A DNA stretch of 64,000 bases from Piliocolobus tephrosceles (GCF_002776525.5 NC_045443.1:59740129-59804128), one strand, 5' to 3'; numbered from the stretch's first letter, positions 24,214 through 37,412 are shown. Made by a program: numbers and translations. The notes: generated from the letters alone by a model not told the origin.

Positions 24214-24508
24214 TTTGTTGTTTTTTTGAGACAGAGTCTTGCTCTGTTGCCCAGGCTGGAATGCAGTGTCGCTATCTTGGCTCACTGCAAGCTCTGCCTC
24301 CCGGGTTCATGCCATTCTCCTGCCTCAGCCTCCCGAGTAGCTGGGACTACAGGCGCCCACCACCGCGCCCGGCTAATTTTTTGTATTTTTAGTAGAGACA
24401 AGGGTTCACCATGTTAGCCAGGGTGGTCTCGATCTCCTGACCTTGTGATCCGCCCACCTCTGCCTCCCAAAGTGTTAGGATTACAGCATGAGCCACCGCA
24501 CCCTGCCA
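24214..24508 (-). mobile_element. AluY-like
   Basis: cactttctt flanks both sides (24202-24210 and 24510-24518); aagctctgcctcccggg as in AluY. Confidence 0.9.
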
Positions 24509-24540
24509 GCACTTTCTTACAGGTCTAGGATCTGAAACTT

Positions 24541-24834
24541 TTTTTTTTCCTGAGACGGAGTCTTGCTCTGTTGCCTAGGCTGGAGGGCAGTGTTGCGATC
24601 GCGGCTCGCTGTAAGCTGTGCCTCCTGGGTTCATGCCATTCTCCTGCCTCAGCCTCCCAAGTAGCTGGGACTACAGGTGCCTGCCACCACGCCTGGCTAA
24701 TTTTTTGTATTTTTAGTAGAGACGGAGTTTCACTACGGTAGCCAGGATGGTCTCGATCTCCTGACCTTGTGATCTGCCTGTCTTGGCCTCCCAAAGTGCT
24801 GGGATTACATAGGCGTGAGCCACGGCTCCTGGCC
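24541..24834 (-). mobile_element. AluY-like
   Basis: Flanked by tctgaaac (24530-24537 and 24835-24842). Second of two same-orientation Alus 30 bp apart. Confidence 0.9.
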
Positions 24835-25360
24835 TCTGAAACATTTTTATACTGTGTTACAGTAACATTCATTTCAATGGTCTTACACTTCAAATGGATC
24901 TTTTAGTCATGCATGATTTTGTAATATCATGTATTTTAGTTGTGTAGATATTCCAAATGTTATCACTTCCTGCAGTATCAAATATTACATTTGTTAATAT
25001 CACCACCATTTATCAGAAGAGTCTTAGGTTATAGGGTAGATACAAGTTTTTTAAAATTCTAATTTTTGTTTGAAAGCTCAAATTTTATTATTGACAACAA
25101 ACACTGTCAGTTGTTTACCCTAAAGTGACAGGCGTACTTTGTTTATTTTTGAAAAACTGTTTGTACAGTATATACAAATATAAATAGTCATGATTTACCG
25201 TTTGCTTTTTCAGTTAAAATGTTATTCCACAGAGTAAAAAGACTAGTTCAGTTCACAGCTATGCTTTTCTTCCAACAATGATGGTACTTTGATACCCAGC
25301 AAAAATGCTTCGTGTATACTTCCTGTTTTGTCGCACAGAACATTAAAAAGACATGTACTT
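24835..25360. other. Intron sequence, no assigned element
   Basis: AT-rich; no clear repeat. Confidence 0.5.
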
Positions 25361-25664
25361 GTCCAGGCACAGTGGCTCACGCCTGAAATTGCAGCACTTT
25401 GGGAGGCTGAGGCAGGTGAATCACCTGAGGTCAGGAGTTCGAAACCAGCCTGACTAACCAGTGAAACCCCATCTCTACTAAAAAATACAAAAAATTAGCC
25501 AGGCATGGTGGCAGGCGCCTGTAATCCCAGCTACTTGGGAGACTGAGGCAGGAGAATTGCTTGAACCTGGGAGGTGGAATTTGTAGTGAACTGAGATCGT
25601 GCCATTGCACTCCAGCCTGGGCGACAAGAGCGAGACTACATCTCAAAAAAAAAAAAAAAAAAAA
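25361..25664 (+). mobile_element. Alu
   Basis: A21 tail; TSD-like aaaaagacatgtactt upstream and aaaagacacatactt downstream. Confidence 0.92.
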
Positions 25665-25742
25665 AGACACATACTTATGGGTCAGATGTAACAAAATCAG
25701 TATGTATTTTATTTTTATTTTAGTTTTGTTTATTATGGCTCT

Positions 25743-26055
25743 TTTAAAAAAAAATTGATTTTTTTTTTACGATGGAATTTTGCTCTCATTGCCCAGGCTG
25801 GAGTGCAGTGGCGTGATCTCGGCTCACTGCAACCTCTGCCTCCCAGGTTCAAGCGATTCTCCAGCCTCAGCCTCCCAAGTAGCTGGGATTACAGGTGCCT
25901 GCCACGATGCCCAACTAATTTTGAAAATATTTTTGGTAGAGATGGGGTTTCACCATGTTGGCAAAGCTAGTTTTGAACTCCTGACCTCAAGTGATCCACC
26001 CGCCTCAGCCTCCCAAAATGGAAGGATTACAGGCATGAGCCACCTCGCCCAGCCC
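25743..26055 (-). mobile_element. Alu
   Basis: gtttattatggctctt (25728-25742) and gtttattatggttctt (26056-26071) flank it as TSD with one difference. Confidence 0.9.
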
Positions 26056-26069
26056 GTTTATTATGGTTC

Positions 26070-26340
26070 TTAGGTAAAACCATTTTTTTTTTTTTTAAAT
26101 CATGTGTGGCAGTGAAGAATTCAGTGACACTAGTACAGTTTGGGGTTACTGCCTTGATTTCTTCTAAGGCACCAGCCATTTGGCCCACTGTTGCTTTTGT
26201 ACCATCAGTACAAATGTCAGTGCATCAAAAATGGCAAATAATATATTATTATGAAAATAAGTTTGAAATTGCAGACCACCTGAAATGGTCTCAGGGACTC
26301 CTAAGGGACCCAGGGACCACACTTTGGGAATGACTACCCA
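26070..26340. repeat. Ancient interspersed repeat remnant, family unassigned
   Basis: gaaatggtctcagggactcctaagg and gaccacactttgggaatgac look like a common mammalian repeat, perhaps continuous with pieces near 23380-23460 and 23826-23900 before later insertions. Not certain. Confidence 0.35.
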
Positions 26341-26452
26341 GAGAATTATGTGCTTCCCAGTATTCTCCAGGTTATCCTACTCTATCAGGTAGTTCAAGGG
26401 TGAAGATAATTAATCTTCAAAGGTTCTGTTAATATATCTAGAGTGACTAGAG

Positions 26453-26542
26453 GAAATTAGAATATCTCACTCATTAGGTATATTAGAATTTATCACTCAT
26501 CAGAATTTAGAAATTAGAATTTCTCACTCATTAGGTATATTA
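26453..26542. repeat. Local 33-bp duplication
   Basis: gaaattagaat(a/t)tctcactcattagg... occurs at 26453-26485 and 26510-26542 (32 of 33 bases equal, spacing 57 bp), with a partial third copy (ttatcactcatcagaattta) between. Confidence 0.85.
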
Positions 26543-26682
26543 ATAGCTGCTATACTGTATTCTTTTCCCTTTCTGCATCCAAGATAGGTGCTTTTCTGCT
26601 CTCTGAATCACTTAGGATGTGTGCCCAGATATCTTTCCTTAAACAAGTACCCATAAGGAATTTATGGAACTTACTTATAAGA

Positions 26683-26975
26683 GGCTGGGTGTGGTGGCTC
26701 ATGCCTGTAATTCCATCACTTTGGGAGGCCAAGGCGGGTGGATCACTTGAGGTCAGGAGTTCGAGACCATCCTGGCCAACATGGCGAAACTCCACCATCT
26801 CTACTAAAAATACAAAAATTAGCTGGGCATGGTGGCTTGTAATCCCACCTTCTCAGGAGGCTAAGGCCCAAGAATCACTTGAACCCAGGAGTTGGAGGTT
26901 GTAGTGAGCCAAGATTGAGCCACTGTACCCCAGCCTGGGCAACAGAGTGAAACTCTGTCTCAAAAAAAAAAAAAA
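26683..26975 (+). mobile_element. Alu
   Basis: ggctgggtgtggtggctcat start, A14 tail. Confidence 0.91.
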
Positions 26976-29279
26976 GGCTAGCACAACTCTTTTCTCCCCC
27001 TGACTTACTGTTTTTAGAAAGGAATGAATGAGGCTAAATTGTCTTGTCCAAATGAATTTTCTACTTCTTCACAGACAGTTCTCTAACAATAGATCTCGTC
27101 ACTACCAAATCCATTAGCTCCAAGGTTGTTAACTCTGACAAGCTCCTGACAAATTGACTCCTGCATGAATGTGCTACCAGATTTTCTTCATTGTCTCCCA
27201 AGTCAACACTTACATACAGGATTCTTTAATAGATATATTTGTGATACTGAGATTAGAATGTCTACCTCAGTAACTTTGATTCATCTTAAGCCATCAGATG
27301 TCTCTTGACATTTAGATAATAATCCAATACCAAAGTACTGCAGTAGTTCAAAAACATTCATCACCCTTCATGTTAGTATAGTGGAGTTTATGACGTATCT
27401 GGGTCACAAAAATTGAATTTACACCATAAATGCTAATCTTAATACCTGTTTCCTTATGAGTGCAGCCACTTGGGGGAAAGACTTAACAGATTCATAGTAG
27501 GTTTTCTCCATTGAGGCCCTTGTTCAGTGTTCAGTGCTCTCAACACTAGTTCTCTGCTCAAACTTTCACGCTTGACAAGAAGAAACAAAAGAAGAACAAG
27601 GTTCCACACTTCAGGAGAGAGGCTCTCTTTTTTACCCAAATCACAAGATTGTAGTGGTTCCAGTATAAATTGGTAAATGATTGGTTTGTGTTATAGTCCT
27701 TGTGTCGTAGGGAAAAAATGATATACTTTTCAAGGCAAATTTTATAATGTTATTCCTTTGGCTGTAATGTATTTGATGTTTATGAGATCCTTTGTATTCT
27801 TGCCTCAGAGCTTAGCTGATGAACCTTAAATTTGTTCACACACACTTATGCCACTTGTAAAGCTGATATTGCACTTGTTGAAGGACTTATTAGTATTTAA
27901 ACCCTCCAGTAGATAGAGCTGTTGTCCAACGAGTCACTAACATGGGTCTTTCTTTTTCAGTTCTTTCTCTAAAGAGGTGTCATTTTGTTTAGAAAAAATA
28001 ATGCCCTCTTCATTGCATGGCACTTTATCATGTTTAGGGGGTGTTTTTCTTCTTACATTTTTCTCATTTGATTTCCCAGAAAGATGTAGATGTTTTCATC
28101 CTTTATTTATAAGAAAGGCAACCATGCTTGTCCTCATGCACAAGGTTGCTGGATAAAGAAGTTGAGCCACCTGACTCCTGATCTAGTTCTTTTAAACTAA
28201 GCTTTATCATGTTTAGGACAATGCCAAGCCTCTGCATACACTTCCCCAGTCATTAGCAGTCTAAGTGATAATGTTTTTAGTTATTCCTCCTACTGTGTCA
28301 TCATGATTATGATTATGTCCTTATTTTAAGCATCCAATTAAAGATACTGAAAGGCATTAGAAAATACTAGCAGCTAAGACTTTGCACTGAAAGGCTGAGG
28401 GCTACTATATTTCTCCAAATTTGTTGTCTCACATTATGGTTCACTCATTTTGAGATACCCCAGCTAAAACATCCAATAACTTGCTGCACCTACTAGCAAG
28501 AATCCATTTGGCCTAATAATCACCACGTCAGCTTAATTTTTACCTTGAGAGGTCCTGCTGTGTTGTCAATTAATAAGTAACAAAAACAATCCATTTACCT
28601 TTGAGTAAACTGGTTGGCTTTTGTTCATTCATTCAGTTATCAGATATGTAATGAATAATGCCTTGGATGTGCCTCGGACATTATTTATTTATAATAAGCT
28701 TGCTGAGAAATGGTCTATATTAGCAACAACAGTAATGATAATTAATACTTAATTAGCAGTACAGGCCCTGTTCTAAGAGTTATATACTTTACATCTGTCC
28801 ACAACTGCTATAGGTTCCTCCATATTTTTCTACTACAAAATTTATACTAAGCACTCTTTGGCTTGCCTCGTTGTTTCTTTAGTAGCAAAAGAAAGTATGG
28901 AAAAACTGCTCTGAAGAGTAGAACATGCATCCTGTCAGCAGTTTATGTGGTACATGCTATCTGGCAGTTTTTAGAAATGGAGATGGCATGATGGTATTCT
29001 CTGCTTTCTAAAGAGCAAGGACAAAGGATTAACCATATTAGCAGATTACTGATGTTTTCAGGGATCTATTTAGAGAAACACTGTGATTATTTTTACTGTT
29101 AACCTTTCCATGTGTAACTACATTTCCTTTCTCTGCTTCTCCACTCCCCATTAAGAGTTTGATTTCTAATCTAAAAGATTTTATTGGTTTGTCCATAGCT
29201 CTAAGTTAAGAATAAGAACACAGTCTATAATTCTTCTCTTTGATTCAAATAAATAGTATTAAAAATCATATATTTTTAG
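26976..29279. other. Repeat-poor part of the large intron
   Basis: 2.3 kb almost without young insertions. Small MIR/L2-like scraps near 28630-28680 and 28735-28800 (ctgttctaagagttatatac). No ORF of note. Confidence 0.5.
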
Positions 29280-29404
29280 GTAACTGAATGTGAGATATTT
29301 CTGTCACTTCTGGTGAAATTTCTGGATGCAGATAAACCACAGTGGCTACGAGCTGTTGCAGTGGAATCAATACACAGATTCTGTGTGCAACCTCAACTAT
29401 TAAG
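29280..29404 (+). CDS. MON2: MON2 coding exon 5 (HUS domain)
   Basis: Acceptor tatttttag, donor gtaaaa; 125 nt, 41 codons plus two bases (AG, completing Arg with the next exon). It starts VTECEIFLSLLVKFLDADKP and ends FCVQPQLL. It follows the largest intron of the window (12803-29279, 16.5 kb). Confidence 0.93.
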
Positions 29405-29848
29405 GTAAAACCTTAGCAATAGTTTGTTAAATAGATAGGTTAATGTTTATTAACCTGTAAACTAACCTATAATAGGTTAATAAACTAGTCAGAAGAATTT
29501 TGGTATTTATTCCCAATATTAGTGATTTCTAAACAAAGAAAATAGGGTATTGTATCCATAAGGAGGGATGGGGTGTGTAGATGTGGAAAAGAGCTGTGAG
29601 GTAAACACGTGGTGAGTGATAGACATCAGTCTGAATTTACTGATTTAATATAGCCAAAATAATTTTTTTTTAGAACTGTGACTTCTTTCTGAACCTTTGT
29701 CCTAAATTAGTAAAATCACTCAGGTGTAATGAAGAATTTTTGAGTATAGCTTGGTAACTCTTCCAGTAATATCACTTGCTATAAAAAGGTTTAAAATTTT
29801 TAATACATTCAAATGTTTTTCCCAAAAACATTTTAAATTATTTTACAG

Positions 29849-29985
29849 GTCATTTTGTCAGTCCTATGATATGAAACAGCATTCTACCAAGGTTTTTCGT
29901 GATATTGTAAATGCACTGGGATCTTTTATACAGTCCTTGTTCCTTGTCCCCCCTACTGGAAATCCTGCTACAAGCAACCAAGCTG
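29849..29985 (+). CDS. MON2: MON2 coding exon 6
   Basis: Acceptor ttttacag, donor gtaaaa; 137 nt. It reads (R)SFCQSYDMKQHSTKVF to NPATSNQA plus one base that makes Gly with the next exon. The second half (SLFLVPPTGNPATSNQAG) starts a low-complexity linker after the HUS helices. Confidence 0.93.
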
Positions 29986-30714
29986 GTAAAAACATATTCA
30001 TAATTTTCTTTCTTATATTCTGCCGTAAGTTATAGTATTGACCATTCTGAGAGGATATTATGAAATTCTGTGACTGGAGAAATTTGGGTTACCTAAATAT
30101 GTTGGTAGTAAAGAATTGCACCTAAAGAATAATCTGATCTCAATGAAGCAGTTGTGTTTTTTTTCCAAAATAGATTTTCTTCTCTGACATACTTTCAGTT
30201 TCTCTGATCACATAAGAACAAAAGTTTAGATGCTAATCTTCATTTTAAAAGAATATATTTGATGACTCCCTTTGAAGAGTCTAGATGGTTACCGCCTCAG
30301 GAAGACTTAGTCCCTCTCTTAAAGGAGTTAACATGGTTGGAGTTTGTTTGGGAGTCTATATGGTTTATTGTTTCCCTTTACCTTCTTTCTCTTCCACTTT
30401 GTACTGAGTGATGGTTTTGTATACTTTATTCCCACTTCTGATAAAAAGTGGTTTAATTAAAGATATGCTAAACATTTATCAGTATTTTTACTTCCAATAG
30501 TAGCTTTTATTTTAAAAAGGGAAATGGTATTTTAGGGAAATAGGAAGACTCTCTGATAGACAAAATAGCACTGATAAATTTCATTTATTTCTGCAGTACC
30601 CATTCTGATAGTACAGAAAATTTTTTTAAAGATTGGCCAGGTGTTTGAATATTACTGATTTGTAGTCAAGTAGTAAATTAATATCTTTCCTTTTTTTCCC
30701 TTCTTCTCTAACAG

Positions 30715-30868
30715 GAAACAATAATTTAGGTGGCTCAGTCTCAGCACCAGCTAACTCAGGAATGGTGGGGATTGGTGGAGGTGTTACTTTGCTGCCAGCA
30801 TTTGAATATAGGGGAACCTGGATACCTATTCTGACAATCACAGTTCAAGGCAGTGCTAAAGCCACCTA
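30715..30868 (+). CDS. MON2: MON2 coding exon 7 (Gly/Ser-rich linker)
   Basis: Acceptor tctaacag, donor gtaagt; 154 nt. It encodes (G)NNNLGGSVSAPANSGMVG and then IPILTITVQGSAKAT plus two bases of Tyr. The Gly/Asn/Ala-rich stretch is a flexible loop typical of MON2. Confidence 0.93.
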
Positions 30869-31594
30869 GTAAGTAGTAGCAGCATTATTTTATAAAGAAT
30901 TATATTGTTGGGGGTGATATTTAACCTAAAATGCTTCTCTCTGTATTATATTTTAAATTTTAGACCCAGTATTTCTAATGTATTTTAGAGCTCATTTTCT
31001 TTTGTCATATTATGAAAATTATATCTAGGACTGGATTTTATCTGTTTTCTTTATTAGTTTGTAGACTAACAGCATTACAAAATAAAATATGATTTCTTTA
31101 CATATGGACCTATTAGCTCTCCTATACAGCTTTTTGGTTTAAGTATATTAATTAGTTTCAGACCACTTGGGCTTAGGTCTTCTAGTATTAGCTGAGTTAC
31201 TTTCAGCAAATTAATCTTTTTTTCTTTTCTTTTCTTTTTTTACCTCATTTCTCTCATCTATACAATGGGAGTAGTGATATATCTAATTTTCAGAATTCTA
31301 TATGTAAGAAAAGTTATTTTAAGTGCTTATCTAATCATATTCTTAGGATTTAACACATGGAAATTTTAGTTTTTAATTAATTAAAAGTGTTTAATGGATT
31401 CCATATCTATTATTTTTAAATTTTCACTAGCCATTTCAATTTAACAAATGCATACTCAATAATGTATTACTGATTTTTTCTTAAGTCTTAATGAAATACA
31501 GAAATAAGGCAATCAATACTACATGGATTTAACATTGTTACAGTTACTATGAGGCAGTTATAGATGTATTTTGAGTAATTGGTTATGTATAATT
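30869..31594. other. Intron after exon 7, no assigned element
   Basis: AT-rich unique sequence. Confidence 0.55.
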
Positions 31595-31606
31595 AAAACT
31601 ATCCTT

Positions 31607-31900
31607 GGCTGGGTACGGTGACTCAAGCCTGTAATCCCAGCACTTTGGGAGGCCGATGTGGGCAGAAAATTGAGGTCAGGAGTTTGAGACCAGCCTGGCC
31701 AACGTGGTGAAACCCCATCTCTACTAAAAATACAATACAAAAATTAGCTGGTTGGTGGTGTGCGCCTGTAATCCCAGCTACTCAGGAAGCTGAGACACGA
31801 GAATCGCTTGAACCTGGGAGGCAGAGGTTGCAGTGAGCCGAGATCGTACCACTGCACTCCAGCCTGGGTGACAGAGCGAGACTATGTCTAAAAATAAAAT
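31607..31900 (+). mobile_element. Alu with exact TSD
   Basis: aaaactatcctt at 31595-31606 and 31901-31912. Confidence 0.93.
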
Positions 31901-31943
31901 AAAACTATCCTTATGACATAAATCAAGACTTAATGTGATACAG

Positions 31944-32030
31944 ACTCAGGAGGCTGAGGCAGGAGAATCACTTTAGTTCAGGAGTATAGCCTGGGTAACT
32001 GCGAAACCCCATCTCTTAAAAAAAATAGAA
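31944..32030 (+). mobile_element. Alu fragment
   Basis: Only the central/right part (ctcaggaggctgaggcagg ... gaaaccccatctct) remains, 40 bp after a complete Alu. Confidence 0.75.
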
Positions 32031-32369
32031 ATGAAACAGAATCTTTGACTAGTTAAAATCATCACTTTCTCTGGTATGTCAGTCTGCATTGTATCATCCT
32101 AGGTATATTTTACCTTGCAGCTTTATTTTGCCCAAAATTATAAAAGCATAGAGTCATAGAAGACTGAAATATTTTAATTAAAATTCATTGTTATTTTTAG
32201 TCATTTATATTAAAACTACTTAGTATTATATAGGCTTTGCCTTGTACAAAAGGTAATGACTCAAGTTGTAAAAGAATCAGATATCTAGCGCTAAAGGAGA
32301 CATTAATTATCTAGTTCACCGTCTCACCTCATTTTATAATCTGAACAAAAACCAACACAGAAGAAAATT

Positions 32370-32600
32370 TTTGCTTCATAGAGCTTACACTTTAGTGAGT
32401 GAGATGGTAAATAAATAAATACACGAGTAAATATATAATATAACCTTGGGTAGTGGTTAACTTGAAGATAAAGCAAGTTAAGAGGATAGAGAATGACCAA
32501 GGAGAAGATGGGGACAGAAAGGGTCTCCCTGAGGAGATAATACTGAGCAGACACATAAAGGGAGGGAGTGAAAATGTGTGCTTGAGGAAGAAAAAAAATA
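32370..32600 (-). mobile_element. L2-like remnant, antisense
   Basis: tagagcttacactttagtgag, gtctccctgaggagataata and acacataaagggagggag follow the antisense L2 3' end order. Confidence 0.5.
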
Positions 32601-33588
32601 GAAACAAGCCACAAAATAATAAATACTTGTATGGGTTGTAGAACTTCTTTTGAAAATTTATTAGTAAAAGCCTACAAACAAATTGTTTATTAATACTGGA
32701 TTTTAACTAGTTCTGCTACTAAATACTGTGATTTTGAGTATAGCACCTGATTTCACTTAATATTAATTTTTCTCATCTTTAAGACAAGATTAGGACTGAA
32801 TCTCTAGAGGAACATATGTGTATATATTGTTTTTAGTACTGTACATACTGAAATTGCTTAATTCTGAAATAATAAATGGCCAGAAAATATTGGGTGTTCT
32901 TTTGTACATGGGTTAGTATGTTCACATTGGAGCTTAACTGTTGAATTGGCATCTTTTATTCATTCATTGTGAGGTTCAATATAAAATGATTTCACTATTT
33001 TCTTTGAAGGCATATGTATAAATCTTGAGTGTGCATTCTGTTCTTTTATTTATTGACTGCTTGAGTATAATTTGAAAACTTAAGTGATATATAGATAGAA
33101 GTAGTTTTGACATAAGTATTCGTGGCATATTCTTTTATATTTATTACACTACAGATCCCTTCAAAGTTGGACTTGTGACAGTTTTTGCAATTTGAGCTTA
33201 AATTTAAAATGTTTAAACAGATAAATTACATTTTATCTCAAAGTGGAATTTATTCAGTAATTCTAATAAAGTAGCACTGAAAAAGTGAGGTAAGAAAGTA
33301 TGTGTTTTCTTTTAGGTTTATGGTATAAATAAAAAGAATAAATTACCTTTTCTCTTAACTGTTCTAGTGCTTAAAGTCTGTGCCATAGAATTGGAGAATT
33401 GGAGTTTCCAATGTTTTGGATTATTTTGCGTTTTAGATACATTTTCCCAATAGATCACATATTCTTCGAGAATAGGAATTTGTCTAACGAGATGCTTAAC
33501 ACTGATTTATTTAGGATGTGGCTCTCAAAGGCTAATTGGTCTGGGAAAGATTAAAGCCGTAAACTCTATCTCCCCATTTGAGCTTAAG

Positions 33589-33890
33589 TTTCTTTTTTTT
33601 TTTAATTTTCCTTTTACGTTTGGGGGTACATGTGAAGGTTTGTTAAATAGGTAAACGTGTCATGGGGATTTGTTGTATGTATTGTTTCATCACCCAGATG
33701 TTAACCCCAGTACCCAACAGTTACCTTTTCTGCTCTTTCTCTTCCCACCCGCCCCCCCCAAGTAGACCTCAGTGTCTGGTATTTCCTTCTTTGTGTTCAT
33801 AAGTTCTTATCATTTAGCCCCACTTATAAGTGTGAACATGCAGTATTTGGTTTTCTGTTCCTGCATTAGTTTGCTAATAGCCTCCAACTC
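33589..33890 (-). mobile_element. L1 3' end, antisense
   Basis: Complement of an L1 3' UTR: gggggtacatgtgaaggtttg, cacttataagtgtgaacatg, tttggttttctgttcctgc. Contains a C8 run at 33753. Confidence 0.8.
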
Positions 33891-34965
33891 TAGAGCTTAA
33901 ATTTCGTGATCAATAATGTAAATATATTTCTAATGATTACACAGATTTTTAAAAGCTCAAGAGTTGATGCTTTAGTGGTAGGTTTTAGTGTCAATCAGAC
34001 GAGTTTAAAAACTTCTGATTAATAACTGTCATATTAGTCCTCAGTTTTATTATCTGTGTCTCTTAGGGTTTTTGTGAGGAGTTAAATGGATAGTACATAT
34101 TTAAAAAGTAGAGTCCCAGGCTAAGAGTGTTTGCTCAGTGAATGATCACTATATATAGATGTTCTTATTATGTTTTTTTTAATTTAGCATTTCTTTATTA
34201 ATTACCTACCTTGATGATTCAGAAACTTTAAGATATTGAGGTAGGACATTTTCTTAGCTTTTTTATTGTAATCTTTAGTAATTTCAATTTTACTTTTGAG
34301 ATAGTTCATATGCCATGAAATTCACCCTTTTACAGTGTACAATTCATGTTTCATTATATTACAAAGTTGTACAACCGTTACCACTACCTAATTGCAGAAA
34401 GTTTTCATCACCCCTAAAAGAAACTTCATACCCATTAGCAGTCATTTCCCAATCCCCCTTCTTCTAGCCCCTTAGCAACCACTAATCTGCTTTCTTTCTG
34501 CATCTATGGATTTGCCAGTTCTAGATATTTCATATAAATGGAATCACACAAATGTTGTTTTGTGTCATACTTCTTTGACACAACAAAATTTTTTTCAATT
34601 GATACGTAATAAATGTACATATTTTCAGGGTAAATGTGATATTTTGATACATTTATATAATGTGTAGTGATCAAATCAGGGTAATTGTGTTATCACCTCA
34701 AACATTTATCTTTTCTTTATGGGGGGAACATTTGAATTCTTGTGTTTCAGCTATTTTAAAATATGCAATAGATTATTGTTAACTATAGTTACCCTACTGA
34801 ACTGTTAGATGTTAAATTTTATTCCTGTCTGTATAACTGTATTTTTGTACCTATTAACCTCTCTTTACCCCCAAACCTCCACCCTTCCTGGCCCCTGGGA
34901 ACCACCAATCTGCTTTCTCCTTTAATGAGATCCACTTTTTTAGCTCCCATATCAGCATAATGTTT

Positions 34966-35272
34966 CTTTGTTTTGTTTTGTTTTGTTTTGAGATGGAGTC
35001 TTGCTCTGTCACCCATGCTGGAGTGCAGTGGCATGATCTTGGCTCACTGCAAGCTCTGCCTCCCAGGGTCACACCATTCTCCTGCCTCAGCCTCCCGAGT
35101 AGCTAGGACTACAGGCGCCCGCCACCATGCCGGACTAATTTTTTGTATTTTTTTTAGTAGAGATGGGTTTCACCGTGTTGGCCAGGATGGTCTCGATCTC
35201 CTGACCTCGTGATCTGCCTACCTCGGCCTTCCAAAGTGCTGGGATTACAGGCATGAGCCACCACGCCCAGCC
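34966..35272 (-). mobile_element. AluY-like with exact TSD
   Basis: cagcataatgttt at 34953-34965 and 35273-35285; (TTTTG)n tail. Confidence 0.93.
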
Positions 35273-35687
35273 CAGCATAATGTTTTGAAGTTTCATCTGT
35301 GTTGAGAATGTGTTCTTACTTTGTTCCTTTATATGTCTGAATAATATTCCAATATATGGAATTGCTTTTTTAAATCAATTGATGCATATTGGGTTATTTT
35401 CACTTTTGTTTATTATGAATACTACTGCTATGACCTTTTGTCTACAAGGTTTTGCATAGACATGTGTTTTCATTTCTGTTGGGTATACAACTAGTAGTGG
35501 AATTGCTGGGTAATATGGTCACTCTATATTTAAATTTTTGAGGAAGTACCAAGTTCTTTTCCCAAGCAACTATACCGTTTTACATTCCTACCAACAATAT
35601 GTGAGAGTTCAGATATCTCCACATCCTCAGCAATACTTGTTAATCTTTTTTATCATAGTCATCCCAGTGAGTATGAAATGATATCTT

Positions 35688-36000
35688 GCCGGGCGCGGTG
35701 GCTCAAGCCTGTAATCCCAGCACTTTGGGAGGCCGAGACGGGCGGATCATGAGGTCAGGAGGTCAGGAGATCGAGACCACCCTGGCTAACACAGTGAAAC
35801 CCCGTCTCTACTAAAAAATACAAAAAACTAGTCGGGCGTGGTGGCGGGCGCCTGTAGTCCCAGCTACTGGGAGGCTGAGGCAGGAGAATGGCGTAAACCC
35901 GGGAGGCGGAGCTTGCAGTGAGCTGAGATCCGGCCACTGCACTCCAGCCTGGGCGACAGAGCGAGACTCCGTCTCAAAAAAAAAAAAAAAAGAAAAAAAA
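35688..36000 (+). mobile_element. AluY, Old World monkey type, exact TSD
   Basis: gaaatgatatctt at 35675-35687 and 36001-36013. ggctcaagcctg, gagacgggcggatcatg and gatccggccactgc are cercopithecoid-type variants. Carries a direct repeat of aggtcagg (35752-35768). Confidence 0.9.
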
Positions 36001-36545
36001 GAAATGATATCTTACCATACTTTGATTTGTATTCCCTAATGACTGGCGACTGTGTGCCTCTTGGCCATTTATATATCATATTGGGCAAAATGTCTGTTCA
36101 GATTCGTTGCTCCTTTGTAATTGGATTGTCTTTTTCTTATTTAATTTTAGGAGTTATATATTCTGGATGCCTGCCTCTTATCAGATATGTGATTTGCAAA
36201 AGTTTTCTTTCATTCCGTGGGTCTTTTCATATTCTTGATTGCTGCTTTTTGAAGTACAATTGTTTTTAACTTTGATGAATCCAATTTATCAATTTTTTTC
36301 CTTTGTTGCTTGTGCTTTTGATGTTATATCTAACAAACCTTTGCCTAATCTGAGGTCATGAGGATTTTTACCTATGTTTTCTTCTAAGAGTTTTATAGTT
36401 TTAGCTCTTACATTTAGATCATTGATTCATTTTGGAGTTAATTTTGTATATGGTGTGAGATAGGGGTCCAACATCACTCTTCTGCATGTGAATATCCAGT
36501 TGTTCCAGAATCATTAGTTCTTTGTCAAATTGAATTACTCTCTCT

Positions 36546-37179
36546 TCTGGGGATTATTTTGCCAGATATCAATTTTAAGAGGTTTAGAACCATAGTTCAC
36601 TATCTGCCATGATTTAAAACAGATGTATTGTCCTTCCTTCTGAAAACTTTCTCCTAACTATGGGGTAAAAAATTGCTCTGCAGTTTGAACTTGACACACT
36701 GATGCTCTTATTCTCACCGTGTTGGCAGATTGTATTTGAAGTGATAGGTGAGCTAGGTATCTCACAGTGTGAAAAGCATCTTCCTCTTTATAGGAGTGAT
36801 TTGATTTGATGACATCTTATTTTTAAAGCACAAGTCAGAGTTTGAGAAGTTTTATAATCGTATCTCATATTTTGCATATCAGTCTTAATTTTTCTAATAT
36901 CTAATATTTAATGAAAACATTGGCACAACTCGGGAGAACGAGAAGTAAATTATTAAAATAATTAGTTATGCCAGTGGTCAGGCCTTAATTTTTCAAATCA
37001 GGTTTTTAGAATACCATGAAGAGATCCCTTCCCTAAATGAAACAAATTTGGTAATGTCACTTTATTTTTTGCTATTCTGTTAATCTTAATTTCTATAGTC
37101 TATAAATTATAGAAAATAGTTTTTTATATATTTTTTGTTGTGGCTTCTCATTAGTATTCTGTATTTTTCATAATTTCAG
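36546..37179. other. Intron before exon 8
   Basis: No repeat recognised; ends in the exon 8 acceptor. Confidence 0.5.
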
Positions 37180-37412
37180 CTTAGAAATGTTGGACAAAGT
37201 TGAGCCTCCAACTATACCTGAAGGTTATGCCATGTCTGTGGCATTCCATTGTTTGCTAGACCTTGTTCGTGGAATCACAAGTATGATTGAAGGAGAGTTA
37301 GGAGAGGTAGAAACAGAATGTCAAACCACCACCGAAGAAGCTTCTTCACCAACACAGTCGTCAGAACAGCAGGATTTACAGTCAACATCAGACCAAATGG
37401 ATAAGGAAATTG
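37180..37412 (+). CDS. MON2: MON2 coding exon 8 (acidic Ser/Thr/Gln linker)
   Basis: Acceptor aatttcag, donor gtatga; 233 nt. It starts LEMLDKVEPPTIPEGYAMSV and carries an acidic, Thr/Ser/Gln-rich disordered segment (EVETECQTTTEEASSPTQSS) before DQMDKEI. It ends with one base of Val. The 6.3-kb intron before it holds several L1 and Alu segments. Confidence 0.94.

Larger units (their letters stand above)
34290..36545 (-). mobile_element. L1M segment(s), antisense, with two Alu insertions
   Basis: Antisense L1 3' UTR (ccatgaaattcacccttttac; tctatggatttgccagttct), a second L1-like 3' end (34580-34965), then ORF2-end sequence (35290-36545: ggtatacaactagtagtggaattgctggg; gatgaatccaatttatc; ctaacaaacctttgcctaa). 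Probably two L1 copies. Interrupted at 34966-35272 and 35688-36000. Confidence 0.75.

Noticed and set aside
29430..29486. AT-rich inverted repeats (aggttaat...attaacct) after exon 5
   Set aside because: Short palindromes expected by chance in AT-rich intron; no further evidence of function.
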